The position numbers were made by a program, and so were the translations under genes. The notes beneath the pieces were generated by a model, which did not search any database, was not told where the DNA came from, and was given only the letters and a program-made list of their open reading frames with translations. 64,000 nucleotides of DNA from JADLHS01 sp964561105. GTDB lineage: Bacteria; Verrucomicrobiota; Verrucomicrobiia; Limisphaerales; JADLHS01. Of this stretch, positions 8,840 through 18,088 are shown in pieces. The number at the start of each line of letters is the position of its first letter. The stretch's first letter is position 1. The stretch covers positions 11,615 through 75,614 of the forward strand of contig CAZLOH010000024.1 in assembly GCA_964561105.1 (NCBI GenBank). Reading direction: 5' to 3'.

Positions 8840-10438
8840 TCATTTTGCCGCCTTCACGGTGGTATCGAAAACCGCCGTCAGAATCCGGCCGCGGCATTTG
8901 GTTTGCACCCAGAGGCGATAACTCCCGGCCTGGGGAAACGCGTACGGAAACGAGATTTCCGCCGTCCCGCCCAACTGATTGGTGTGACCGCCATGCGACG
9001 CCGTATTGACCGGCAACGATTTCGGCGTGGGCATTTTCCCCTCCGCGACCGTGCGGATTCCCGTTGTGTCGGTGACAAAGAATTCCTGCGCCGCCATGGA
9101 AATCGTTCCCATCGGATGAATGTGCGCGAATACCGCCCCGTCCTGGCGTCGCACCACGGCATGACCCGCCATGCCCATGTAAGGTTCCACCGGCGCGGCA
9201 TGATTATCGGGGTCCAAAAGTTTGAACCGAAGGGAGGTGTCGAGATTCTGCACCGCCACCTCGGGATTTTCCCAGACCAACTTGTAGCCCCCGCCGGCTC
9301 CAGCAACGGGTGGCGACCCGCCGGTCGGAACGGACGCACTCACGGGGGCGTTCAATTGCCAGGAATCGTCCGGGTCAGGTGGAAACGGCAGGTCCCGGGC
9401 CAACCGCTCCGCGACTTCGGCGGAACAGATCGCCTCGGTGGCCGTCCCCAACCAGAGTCGTTGACTGGCGAGCGACGCGGAAGGGAGCTCGACCGTGGTG
9501 GTGAGCGTTTCCGCAAAACCGTCCTCGTGCGTCACGTCCGCGTAAAGGTGATACAATCCTCCCGGCAACGGCGGCAAAGACGCTTCAAATTTTGTGCGAC
9601 TCCGGGGAATCGGATGCAAGTGCGCAAAGGCAACCGGATTCTGATCGCGAATGAGAAAGAGGTGCATCCACTTCCCGTGATCCGGCAACAACGGCGTCCA
9701 TTGCCCGCGCCGCGAAGACGCATCCACCTCGAGAGTCAGGATGGGTTCGTTCTGCTCGACCCGGACCAAGGCCGTCATCGGCCGGGGTCGGTAGAGGGAA
9801 TTGTTCCGATAGTTGGCATCTTCAAAGTCCCACCATTTCTTGCCGCCAAACAGCAAGAGCATCAAGACCCCGGCCGTAAGCCCCACGGCCAGACGGGCGC
9901 GCCAACGGTCTCGCCGCGACGGCAGCGCGCCTGGAGCGAGCCGGCTTTCACCGAAGACGGCGGCGGCGATCTTGAGTGCGCCAAGCACCAGCACCAACCC
10001 CAGCGCCAGGAGCAGCCCGCGCAGGCCCCGCGCCATCGGTCGCGTATTGGTCGCCACCGAGTTGACCGGAACTACGAGCGTGCCGTTGCCTCGATCTCCC
10101 TCGGTCGTCACCTCCACGCTATAAGCGCCCGGCTTCATCAACCAGAGCGCCGCCGAATACACATTGGTTTCCCCGCGCATCAATCGAGCGACATCCGGTC
10201 GCGGTGCGCCGGCCCGACCGGCCTTCGAGAAGACCGGAAACACGGTAACCTGATGGACCGATCCGGCCTCGACCCGCACCGTGATTTCGGCCAGTCCGGG
10301 CACCACGGTCGGAGGTCGAACGACCACACGAACGGGATACGGACCGGCATTGCCTTCAACGAAAACATTCGGACTCCCAATGTGCGCCTGGGCAACCCAA
10401 CAACCCACGAACCAGATAATCGTCAGCCAGGTCTTCAT
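8840..10438 (-). CDS. Exported two-TM protein with three beta domains and H/HxHP motifs, function unknown
   Basis: A protein of 532 residues from the ATG at 10438, which overlaps the preceding gene as ATGA. A signal peptide ends at AQA, so the mature protein would begin with histidine 19. Residues 20-130 look beta-rich, followed by two membrane helices (about 139-162 and 182-198). Two further beta domains follow (about 217-318 and 385-530). Each of these carries a similar histidine set: H259 with AFAHLHP (272-276), and H426 with VFAHIHP (437-442). These motifs and the N-terminal histidine suggest metal binding. The order beta domain, two helices, beta domain recalls PmoB, but I see no proof of homology. 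It sits in a probable operon with a membrane protein and the sulfite dehydrogenase genes. Confidence 0.72.
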   Translation of the reverse strand: MKTWLTIIWFVGCWVAQAHIGSPNVFVEGNAGPYPVRVVVRPPTVVPGLAEITVRVEAGSVHQVTVFPVFSKAGRAGAPRPDVARLMRGETNVYSAALWLMKPGAYSVEVTTEGDRGNGTLVVPVNSVATNTRPMARGLRGLLLALGLVLVLGALKIAAAVFGESRLAPGALPSRRDRWRARLAVGLTAGVLMLLLFGGKKWWDFEDANYRNNSLYRPRPMTALVRVEQNEPILTLEVDASSRRGQWTPLLPDHGKWMHLFLIRDQNPVAFAHLHPIPRSRTKFEASLPPLPGGLYHLYADVTHEDGFAETLTTTVELPSASLASQRLWLGTATEAICSAEVAERLARDLPFPPDPDDSWQLNAPVSASVPTGGSPPVAGAGGGYKLVWENPEVAVQNLDTSLRFKLLDPDNHAAPVEPYMGMAGHAVVRRQDGAVFAHIHPMGTISMAAQEFFVTDTTGIRTVAEGKMPTPKSLPVNTASHGGHTNQLGGTAEISFPYAFPQAGSYRLWVQTKCRGRILTAVFDTTVKAAK

Positions 10439-11694
10439 CGCTTGAGTCGCAACAAATAATTGCCCAACCACAGCCCAATCCGCGCCGAGACGAACGCGCG
10501 CCCGAAGGCCAACGTCATACCGCGAATCGTGAGCGGATCCTTCTTCCAATCCCAGAAGGTGTTCATCCACTCACCCGGTTGCGCGAAGTATGGCCAGTGA
10601 CCGCCGCGCGCAAAGAACCGGTTGTCCGCCGCGTCACTGAGCAGGAAGGTGGAGAACGGCCATTGCACGGCGAACATGAGCGCGAGAAACACCGCGCCAA
10701 ACAGCAAGGCCAGGAGCCAGTCCCGCCACCAAGCCGGTGCGGGAGCCGGTTGCGAAGGAGACATCCTCGCTCGTGGCGAAAACAGCCACTCGAGAAAATC
10801 CAGGGCGACCGCCGGAACGATGAGCAACAGGGGAAATGCCGGCGGCACCATGTGAGTCACGGGATGATAAACCGGCGCGAGTTTCGGATGCGCCGGAAAC
10901 AACGGCAGCGCCAGGATCATAACGATGTAGATCAGCATGTAGGTCGCCGCCGCAATCGTCGCCGCCCCGCGAACTTTGGCCGCGCGGGTCGCCAGCACCA
11001 AGAGCAACGGAAACGGAGTTGCCACCACACCGTAGAAATAGGCGCCATGCTGCAGGTTGGGCCAGGTGAATTCAGTGGCAAAGTCCGCCCACAACGCAAC
11101 CATCACGCCGACTGCCAGGGCGCAAATCCATCCCGTGCGCGTCCGATTTTCGCCGGACGCGCGGTTCTGCGAGGAAAACACAAACAGCAACACACCCATG
11201 CCCACGGCGAACATGCCCAAGCCCAGGATCGAATGGGGCGGGCTGACAATCTTCACGTCCAGCCCATAGCGATTGTGCCACCAATCATCAAACGGCGCGG
11301 AAGTCAGCATCGCCAGCGCGCCCCAGATGGTCACCCACACGCCCAGCGGCGCGCGGAAACCCCAGAAAGAAACCGAGGCCGCACGTTCGGTTGGTGTGCC
11401 CCGAAAGGTTGTCTTCAGCGCAATCCCCGCGAACAGAAGCGCCGGGATGATTCCACCCAATTGGATGATGATGTGCGCCGGCGTCCAGAACGTGTCGCGG
11501 CCGATGGTCGAGTGATGTGAAATATCCCAGATCAACCCGAGCGGCAGAGCGGCCAGACCGATCACCGCCACCACCACCGCGCGCGGCAGCGGGACACGAC
11601 GGGCGACATCCGTCTGCGCCGGGGAGGCAGTGGCAAATCCGTCATTCGTTGCCACAAGAGTTTCAGAACGTAGCGGCAGGAGTTGTTCGGGCAT
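10435..11694 (-). CDS. Polytopic membrane protein rich in histidines, function unknown
   Basis: A 419-residue integral membrane protein with about eight hydrophobic helices after a polar N-terminus of about 38 residues. Conserved-looking polar residues lie in or beside helices: WDISHHSTIGRDTFWTPAH (56-74), DDWWH (136-140), SPPHSILG (151-158) and HPVTHMVPP (277-285). Clustered histidines and aspartates near the membrane suggest a cofactor or metal site. I do not recognise the family. The gene ends in an ATGA overlap with the 532-residue protein and starts 3 bp after the esterase gene ends, so the three are very probably co-transcribed. Confidence 0.7.
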   Translation of the reverse strand: MPEQLLPLRSETLVATNDGFATASPAQTDVARRVPLPRAVVVAVIGLAALPLGLIWDISHHSTIGRDTFWTPAHIIIQLGGIIPALLFAGIALKTTFRGTPTERAASVSFWGFRAPLGVWVTIWGALAMLTSAPFDDWWHNRYGLDVKIVSPPHSILGLGMFAVGMGVLLFVFSSQNRASGENRTRTGWICALAVGVMVALWADFATEFTWPNLQHGAYFYGVVATPFPLLLVLATRAAKVRGAATIAAATYMLIYIVMILALPLFPAHPKLAPVYHPVTHMVPPAFPLLLIVPAVALDFLEWLFSPRARMSPSQPAPAPAWWRDWLLALLFGAVFLALMFAVQWPFSTFLLSDAADNRFFARGGHWPYFAQPGEWMNTFWDWKKDPLTIRGMTLAFGRAFVSARIGLWLGNYLLRLKR

Positions 11695-11697
11695 AAC

Positions 11698-12543
11698 TCA
11701 GGGCAATTGATGTTTTTGAAAAAATCTCACGATCAAGGCCGGTGCGGCAGCCGGAAACTGATGCGTGCCAGGATGAATGAAAATCACCACCGGCGTTCCG
11801 AGCCTGGATGGATACAACGTGCAACCTTTTTGATTTTCCCACGGCTCACCGGCTTCGCAGTGATTGAGTTTCCGCAGGGTGGTCATCGTCCGCTGCTGCC
11901 ACGCAAACTTGACGAGCGGGTCCTGCTCGCCGGCCACATGGAGCACGGGCTTGGGTTTGAGCGAAGTCATCAATCGGGGCGCGATGGCGGCGGACGGGGC
12001 GACGGCGGCGAGTTTTTCTCCCCGGGCAGCCCACAACAAGTAGGTGAACGCGCCGCCGTTGGAGTGGCCGGTGGCGTAAAGCCGTTTGTCATCCACGCGA
12101 TATTCACGTTGCAAACCCGCCAGCATCGCATCGAAGAATTTCAGGTCGCGGTCGCCCTGATCGCCGACGCCGCTTTGCCAGCCGGGCTTCAAGCCTTCCG
12201 GATCGGTCAGTCGCCCGGGCGTATTGAGACCCTGGGGATAGACCACAATGGCCTCGGGCCAGACCGTGTGAAACCCGAAACTGCGGGCGGCGTGATTCAT
12301 CGTGCCGCCGTGCCCGTGAAACGCGAACACAACCGGCGTCGGATTGGTGCGTGCCGTCGGTGGCACGTAAACCAGCGCTTCCCGCATCACCCCGCCCACG
12401 GTCCACTGCCGACGTTGCGGTTGCTCCGCGGCGTGGACCGGCTGGAGCAGGGCGAAGCCAACGGCAAAGGTCAGGAGCCAGCCGCGTGGCGTTGCCCGCC
12501 ACATCCGGGCGATGAATTTTGATGTTGAAGCTGAATAGAGCAT
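11698..12543 (-). CDS. Secreted esterase of the PHB depolymerase / LpqC / CE1 type
   Basis: An alpha/beta hydrolase of about 281 residues, counted from the ATG at 12543, which is followed by a plausible signal peptide ending in HAAEQ. The nucleophile elbow is GHSNGGA, the region FHGHGG forms the oxyanion side, and GTHQFP near the C-terminus supplies the catalytic histidine. Related enzymes cleave short polyhydroxyalkanoates or feruloyl and acetyl esters of plant polysaccharides. The substrate cannot be told. It is the first gene of a likely minus-strand operon continuing into two unknown membrane proteins. Confidence 0.85.
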   Translation of the reverse strand: MLYSASTSKFIARMWRATPRGWLLTFAVGFALLQPVHAAEQPQRRQWTVGGVMREALVYVPPTARTNPTPVVFAFHGHGGTMNHAARSFGFHTVWPEAIVVYPQGLNTPGRLTDPEGLKPGWQSGVGDQGDRDLKFFDAMLAGLQREYRVDDKRLYATGHSNGGAFTYLLWAARGEKLAAVAPSAAIAPRLMTSLKPKPVLHVAGEQDPLVKFAWQQRTMTTLRKLNHCEAGEPWENQKGCTLYPSRLGTPVVIFIHPGTHQFPAAAPALIVRFFQKHQLP

Positions 12544-12907
12544 GACTCGCTTTTTGCGGACTACGCTCCAAAGTATTTCAAAGCGCGGGACTGGCAATCT
12601 TTGAAATCAGAGCGAGCGAACACATCCACATACCGATGAGCGCTCCGAAACAATGTCGGTTCAATGCTCCAGTCTGCCTCAGAAATGGTGAGTTCGGATT
12701 TATTCCGAGGAGGTTTGGCAACAAGGATCACGGCTTGTTACGCAAAAAGAAGTCCTCCCATGCGTCACCATTGATGCACTCCCGCCCTGCCCGGTTCTCG
12801 ATGCAAATGTTGGCTTGGCGAATTGGGCGAAGCTGCACCGCAGAAACAAGGCCTCCTCCCCGAATTACGCGGAGAGGGAGAAACCGGCTGGAATTGCCAG
12901 CTCATCG
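12544..12907. other. Intergenic spacer with no supportable feature
   Basis: 364 bp between two minus-strand genes. No convincing coding frame, hairpin with a T-tract, or promoter hexamers were found. It should hold the esterase promoter at its left end and any terminator for the nonaheme cytochrome gene's transcript at its right end. Confidence 0.4.
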
Positions 12908-15151
12908 TCAAGGGGTATGCACTACCCGGTAGAACTGTTGCGCGTTCGACCGGGTCGGAGTCACGTAACTGATGGATTGACCGGTGCCAGAGATCGGCTC
13001 ACCCACATTTTGCCAGCCGGCGCTGAGAGACGAGACTGATTGGATCTGATAGGACTTGCCCGTTTCCGTGTTGAACACTACCTCGGCCGCGGTGAAAATC
13101 TGAATTTCATCGGTTGAGCCGCCCAGGGCGGTGGCGTTGGCCCACACCACGCCGTTGGGCACGACAACACCAGGTACCCGGGGATCGAGACCCAGGGCAT
13201 ATTTCAGCCAGTTCGGCACACCATCACCCGCCGGCGCAGCATTGGGTGCGGCATTTGGACTGGTGGCCGAGCCAAAGTATTGAATCTGCCAGGCGTCCGG
13301 CAACCCGTCGTCATTGGCATCGCCTGTCAGATCCGCAATGGAAGCCTTGAGCAAGCCCACGGTGTAGGCGGTGTTGTGGATTCCCATGCTCTTGTCCTCG
13401 GCGATGAAGAGGTAATTGTAGGTCGCTTCCATCTGAGCCGGCGTCCAGGTCTTGGCCGGCACGGGTACTTTTACCAGACCATCCACCACGCCGCTGGCAT
13501 TGGGCAGCAGAGTGGACAGCTTGTCCATGAGGTGTTTCACCTCGGTCTGCACCCCTTCGATAACGCCATCTCCGTTGTAATCCTTCAAGGCAATGTCGAA
13601 CGAGGTGACCGACGAACCATGACACTGCTGACAGGCAGCGACCAGGTCGCCGTTGGTGGATGACACGTTAAAAGTATGGCCGCCGGCATGAGTAAAGGCC
13701 GGATCAGACGAGGGCAGCTTCTGCATGTGGCAGGTGATACAAGTATTGGTGACGGCCGTGGCATGAGCGGAACTCGGGATGTTTTTGCCGTAAGTGTATC
13801 CGTTGATCCCTTCGAGCATATCCCCCTGCGGACCGTGGTGCGGACCGAAGCGACTGGAAGCATTGTTCGGATTACTGGCGTACGTCTTTGCGTTCACCCG
13901 GGCCTGATGGCATTGCATGCAGAGCAGTCCTTCACCCGCGTTGGTCACGGTGGTACCCTCCTGGAAGGTGACGCTGGCCAACGTGCGGATCATGTGCGGA
14001 TTATTGGCCGGCGTCGTCTCGCCATGCGGCTCATGACAGGTTTGACAGTTGATCGGCAGATAGGATGTATCCCGATTGCTGTTCACTCCCTTGAGTCGCT
14101 GGATAAACCCGATGCTGGTATGGCAACCCAGGCAGGCACCGTAGATAACCGGGTTCTCCTCGGCCTCTTCGGCGGGTACCCGGGTGGACACGGCATGGCC
14201 GGAATTCAACCATTCGGTGCCGTACGGGTGGTGATCCGCGGCGTCGTGGCACTGGTTACAACTCCCCGAATCGAGGCTGATCGAGATGAAATTGGTCTTC
14301 CCCAGCGAGGTCGCATGCTGGCTGCCCGGACCGTGGCAGCTCTCACATTGGACGTTGGCCAGGTTCGCCACGGCCGGATAATTCGTCTGCATGCTCGCCC
14401 AGTTCCCATCCTTCAACACCGGCGGAATCGTCCAGCCATATTGTTTCGCCATGTCATCGAACCCGCCATTGGTGGCGGCCGGGTTGAGATTGTAACCCGT
14501 GGTATGACACTGGTTGCAGGACTCGCGCAACGGTCCGGCGTGGCCGTCAATTTGATCGGCGAAAATTTGATGGTGCAGGGATTGCGACCAGGAGGAGTAC
14601 TTGTCCGAAGCGATCACGCCGCCACTGTGGCAGAGCGCGCAGGTGTTGATACCCATGTACGTGGCGCCCGTGAGATTTTGCGTCAGATTCGTGCTCCCAC
14701 TGCTGCCGGTCTGGATGGTAACGCTCACCGTGTATTGGCCGGGAACATCGAGGCGCAAAAGCTTGCGCCCAACCACTTGGGAAACCAGACGGCTGGCGGG
14801 TTCGTAGATGGGCACGTTGCCGCCCAAGGGACTGTTGGCCAGCGTAGCGGTGGAGCCAACCGGCTTGGTTGTCAAAGCCCAGGTGACGTTCGTGATGTCG
14901 GCCGGAGGGATGGCCAGGTTGACATCGGCTTCCAAATAAATCGCCGCACCGATGCCGGCCGTTGTCAGCCCGCCGGAAAGTTCAGTGCCGGTTGGCAACC
15001 CGTAAGTCGTGACTTCCACCGCCGTCAGAGGGCGGAGGGTCAACTGACTGTGGAGAGCCGGGCCGGCGGCATGGGCCGGCATCCCAGCGAGCAGCAACAA
15101 CATCATCGGCAGGCAAAAAGCCAATCGGGTTCGGGGGAAGATTTTTTTCAT
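12908..15151 (-). CDS. Secreted nonaheme c-type cytochrome with N- and C-terminal beta domains
   Basis: A protein of about 747 residues from the ATG at 15151, which begins a clear signal peptide ending in AHAAGP. A PKD- or Ig-like beta region (about 45-160) precedes nine CxxCH sites between about 171 and 512: CALCH, CNQCH, CESCH, CNQCH, CLGCH, CQTCH, CMQCH, CITCH and CQQCH. The C-terminus has a beta domain ending in QFYRVVHTP, a common tail in secreted verrucomicrobial proteins. The heme order and flanking words match the cytochrome at 16447-18072, so the two are paralogs. Its role is inferred as long-range electron transfer outside the cytoplasmic membrane; an oxidoreductase activity such as nitrite or tetrathionate reduction cannot be excluded. 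Confidence 0.88.
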   Translation of the reverse strand: MKKIFPRTRLAFCLPMMLLLLAGMPAHAAGPALHSQLTLRPLTAVEVTTYGLPTGTELSGGLTTAGIGAAIYLEADVNLAIPPADITNVTWALTTKPVGSTATLANSPLGGNVPIYEPASRLVSQVVGRKLLRLDVPGQYTVSVTIQTGSSGSTNLTQNLTGATYMGINTCALCHSGGVIASDKYSSWSQSLHHQIFADQIDGHAGPLRESCNQCHTTGYNLNPAATNGGFDDMAKQYGWTIPPVLKDGNWASMQTNYPAVANLANVQCESCHGPGSQHATSLGKTNFISISLDSGSCNQCHDAADHHPYGTEWLNSGHAVSTRVPAEEAEENPVIYGACLGCHTSIGFIQRLKGVNSNRDTSYLPINCQTCHEPHGETTPANNPHMIRTLASVTFQEGTTVTNAGEGLLCMQCHQARVNAKTYASNPNNASSRFGPHHGPQGDMLEGINGYTYGKNIPSSAHATAVTNTCITCHMQKLPSSDPAFTHAGGHTFNVSSTNGDLVAACQQCHGSSVTSFDIALKDYNGDGVIEGVQTEVKHLMDKLSTLLPNASGVVDGLVKVPVPAKTWTPAQMEATYNYLFIAEDKSMGIHNTAYTVGLLKASIADLTGDANDDGLPDAWQIQYFGSATSPNAAPNAAPAGDGVPNWLKYALGLDPRVPGVVVPNGVVWANATALGGSTDEIQIFTAAEVVFNTETGKSYQIQSVSSLSAGWQNVGEPISGTGQSISYVTPTRSNAQQFYRVVHTP

Positions 15152-15305
15152 AGCCGGACTCATGAGTTGATTTGTGCCGCCATTGAACCGTACCTGCGTT
15201 GACACTAATGGATCTCCCCCCGGAAGCTATCCGGCGATTGTCAAAAACCCATCATCCATTGCCGTGTGGCAACCCACAAAAACACAGGATGCCGATTGCG
15301 GCGAC

Positions 15306-16271
15306 TTAGTGCGGCGTCACGCGGCTCACGCTCTTGAGCCGTTCCAAGGTCGTGATGCGTGCCCGAAGTTGCGCCGTAATCGCCTTGAGCATTTCTGTCT
15401 GCTCCGCCTGGACCTGCTGAAGCTTTTGCAACGCAGCTTGCTGGTCGGCGCCAGAATTCCTGCCTTGCGCATCGGCGAGTTGCTGCTCCGCCAACCGGAC
15501 TTTGGGTTGCATTTTCTTGACGGCGGACGTGAATTCCTTCAGCGCTCCGGCCTGGAGAATTTTCGCCGCGTCGTCAAAAGTTCGCGATGCAAGATCTGGA
15601 ATGGCCCGCAGCAGCTCCTCGGTGATGGCTGGGTCCGCCGGCGACGACAGAGCAGCAACCGGGCGGGTGACTGAGATTGGCAGCGCGGCCGGAGTCGTCA
15701 CGTGGGCGATCGCCCGGCTTACGTCGGACTCCAGCGCCGCTTCCCATTCGGGTGACAAACTCGAAAGGATGACTTTCTGACCACGGGCCGTGATCGCCAA
15801 TCCCAGATACTCCGCTTCGCGCAAACCCGGCTGGATTGGTTCAATGCCATCCGCCGCTGCTATGGCGGCGTCCCTGCGCGCACCCGTGTCAAAATATTTG
15901 ATCTGAACCTTGCCTCCGGCCGTGTGCCCATACTTCGACAGCAGAACACGGATGCGTCCAGTGAACGCTTTCGTTGCCTCAGTATTTTTCTGAGGCGCCC
16001 ACACCGCATAGAACCGAACCTCGACTGGGACGGGCAGATGTTGAAGCAACTCGATCGTGGATTGGGACAAGCCCACCTGCCCTGGTTGTTCGGAAACCAC
16101 CCGCGAAGGCATCGGAACCGTTGAACGAAACCACCAGGCACCCACCGCCATTCCCAAAAACAGGCCCACCACCAACACGACGAGAATCCGTGCCTGTCCA
16201 CTCCGATCATCGAAACGAAACGCGGTTAGACGCTCGATTCCCGGCTGAGACTTTTTCAGCAGCACATTCAT
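15306..16271 (-). CDS. GldG-like (ABC_transp_aux type) membrane-anchored protein
   Basis: A protein of about 321 residues from the ATG at 16271. One membrane helix (about residues 27-45, ILVVLVVGLFLGMAVGAW) is followed by a domain with VEVRFYAVW, a helix, then VQIKYFDTGAR and an IEPIQPG segment. This pattern resembles the N-terminal part of GldG-type ABC transporter auxiliary proteins. The C-terminal 120 residues are predicted coiled coil, rich in Ala, Gln and Lys. No ABC permease or ATPase is next to it. It lies between two nonaheme cytochrome genes and is divergent from the second, so it may serve the cytochrome system, perhaps as a scaffold. That role is a guess. Confidence 0.65.
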   Translation of the reverse strand: MNVLLKKSQPGIERLTAFRFDDRSGQARILVVLVVGLFLGMAVGAWWFRSTVPMPSRVVSEQPGQVGLSQSTIELLQHLPVPVEVRFYAVWAPQKNTEATKAFTGRIRVLLSKYGHTAGGKVQIKYFDTGARRDAAIAAADGIEPIQPGLREAEYLGLAITARGQKVILSSLSPEWEAALESDVSRAIAHVTTPAALPISVTRPVAALSSPADPAITEELLRAIPDLASRTFDDAAKILQAGALKEFTSAVKKMQPKVRLAEQQLADAQGRNSGADQQAALQKLQQVQAEQTEMLKAITAQLRARITTLERLKSVSRVTPH

Positions 16272-16446
16272 GCTGGAGCTATATGGCAGAGTCCGCCGGT
16301 TGTCTGCGCGCTTCTTGAGATTTTCCGCGCGTTTGTTGCTGGCTCGGAGCCGCCTTTTTGTCACGCATTGCAGCCACGGCAAGAAACGCCATGACATGGA
16401 CAATATCTGGATAGCTGAACCTCCGACGTCACCTGACATTCAACCA

Positions 16447-18072
16447 ATGCGTAAAGGCCAATTCCCTTTCGGCTCGCTGTCGGTCGGGGCGGCAATGCTG
16501 CTCGGCAGCGCCAGGATATTGGCCGGCGACGTTCAACATCTGAGCATCACTCAGCCCGGAGGCATGCCGGGCTGGCCGGTGCTGACGGAGTTCCAAGCCA
16601 CCAATAATCTTGCGCGGCTCAGTTGGGACGGCCCTTCCGGTTACTATCAGTTATACCAGGCCACCAGTCCCACCTCCTCAATCTGGCAAAAATTTGGTGG
16701 CCCGAACCTGGACCGAACCACCAACGTCACGCTGTTGCACAGCAATATTTTTTTCCGCGTCTCTGGTCCATCACCGCAATACGCCGGTTCGTCCGCCTGC
16801 CGCGAGTGTCACGCCACCGTCCACCAGGCCGAATCGCAAACCCGGCACTCTCTGGCCCTGGAGACGCTCAAGCAGATCCACCAGGAGAAAAATCCAAATT
16901 GCCTTCCGTGCCACACCGTCGGCTACGGTCTGCCCACCGGCTTCGTCAGCGAGCTGGCGACGCCGCAACTTGCCGGCGTGCAATGTGAAAACTGCCACGG
17001 CCCCGCCGCGAACCACGCCGCCAACGAAAGAGACCTCACCGTGCGACCACGCAGAGACATCGCCGCGCAAGTTTGTGGCGGCTGCCACAATGGCTCCCAT
17101 CAGCCCACCTTCGCCGAGTGGAGCCACAGCGGCCATGCGGTGGTGGTCGAAGACATGGATCCGCCGAGCCGGATCAACAGTTGCGGTCGTTGCCATTCCG
17201 GCACCGCACGCCTCGCGATGGTTGCCGGAGTTTCCGCCGTCACCATCGCCAACACTTTGACCAACGATGCCAATCTCCCGATCACGTGCGCGGTCTGTCA
17301 TGACCCGCACGCGCAGCATACTTGGACCAATGTTTTGACCGGCGGCGTCACTACTGATCAACTTCGCTACCCGACGGCATCCACCAATTATTACTCGCTC
17401 AGCACCTCGGCCCCGTTCACGAACCGTTACGACATCAACGTCTGTGCGCAATGTCACAATGATCGAGGCGCAAGCTGGACGACTTCGAGCCGGCCGCCGC
17501 ATCATTCGCCGCAATACAATCTGATGCTGGGATCGGTTGGCGTTCGCGCGGATGGCTCCGACTCCGTCACCAATTCCCGCCCCTCGTCCCACGGCTTGTT
17601 TATCCCGAACCAATGCTCCAGTTGCCACATGCCAACCAGGGAATATGTAAGTGAAGCCAAGCCTGCCGTCACCGGTCATTCGTTCCAGGTCGCGTCGTTT
17701 GAGGGCTGCCAGACCTGTCATCCCACAGACCCCGAGGGGCTGGTGGAATTCACCCGGGAACTTGTGATTCAGCCGCGGATTCAGGAATTGGTTGTCCATC
17801 TGAATCGCTGGGCCACGAATTATTCGCCGCCGGTGCTGCGCACGAATTACGGCGTGCTGGCCTGGGAATACACCGCGCCCGGCGAACTATCGTCGGGTCC
17901 CAACGGCCCCAGCACGGCGGAACAGAACCTGATACCGAACGCGATCAAGCAGGCGCGCTTCAATCTTTACATCGTCAACAATGACGGAAGCTTCGGCGTG
18001 CATAACGCGCTCTATGCGGTTGAACTGCTGGACGCCGCTTTGCTCTGGGTGCAATCGCAAATGACGCCATGA
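16447..18072 (+). CDS. Secreted nonaheme c-type cytochrome, paralog of the 12908-15151 protein
   Basis: A protein of about 541 residues from the ATG at 16447, which starts a signal sequence (MRKGQFPFGSLSVGAA); in-frame starts upstream overlap the divergent gene. A short beta domain ending in IFFRVSGP precedes nine heme sites: CRECH, CLPCH, CENCH, CGGCH, CGRCH, CAVCH, CAQCH, CSSCH and CQTCH. The order and shared words (CHTVGYG, QCENCHGP, CHDPHAQH, GVHNALYAVELL) match the other nonaheme protein. Here the FxRV-type beta domain is N-terminal, whereas in the paralog it is C-terminal. The gene lies 16 bp before the MtrA-like gene, so it is probably transcribed with the porin-cytochrome pair and may be its outer partner. 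Confidence 0.88.
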   Translation: MRKGQFPFGSLSVGAAMLLGSARILAGDVQHLSITQPGGMPGWPVLTEFQATNNLARLSWDGPSGYYQLYQATSPTSSIWQKFGGPNLDRTTNVTLLHSNIFFRVSGPSPQYAGSSACRECHATVHQAESQTRHSLALETLKQIHQEKNPNCLPCHTVGYGLPTGFVSELATPQLAGVQCENCHGPAANHAANERDLTVRPRRDIAAQVCGGCHNGSHQPTFAEWSHSGHAVVVEDMDPPSRINSCGRCHSGTARLAMVAGVSAVTIANTLTNDANLPITCAVCHDPHAQHTWTNVLTGGVTTDQLRYPTASTNYYSLSTSAPFTNRYDINVCAQCHNDRGASWTTSSRPPHHSPQYNLMLGSVGVRADGSDSVTNSRPSSHGLFIPNQCSSCHMPTREYVSEAKPAVTGHSFQVASFEGCQTCHPTDPEGLVEFTRELVIQPRIQELVVHLNRWATNYSPPVLRTNYGVLAWEYTAPGELSSGPNGPSTAEQNLIPNAIKQARFNLYIVNNDGSFGVHNALYAVELLDAALLWVQSQMTP

Positions 18073-18088
18073 ACCGCAGCCACCCGGC

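Noticed and set aside
8903..10459. 518-codon plus-strand frame
   Set aside because: Antisense to the 532-residue membrane protein, with Arg/His-rich low-information sequence and no motif.
13676..15202. 508-codon plus-strand frame
   Set aside because: Lies opposite the nonaheme cytochrome, whose nine heme sites on the minus strand settle the coding strand.
16270..16446. N-terminal extension of the second nonaheme cytochrome
   Set aside because: It overlaps the start of the divergent GldG-like gene and lacks a signal peptide; the ATG at 16447 begins a proper one.
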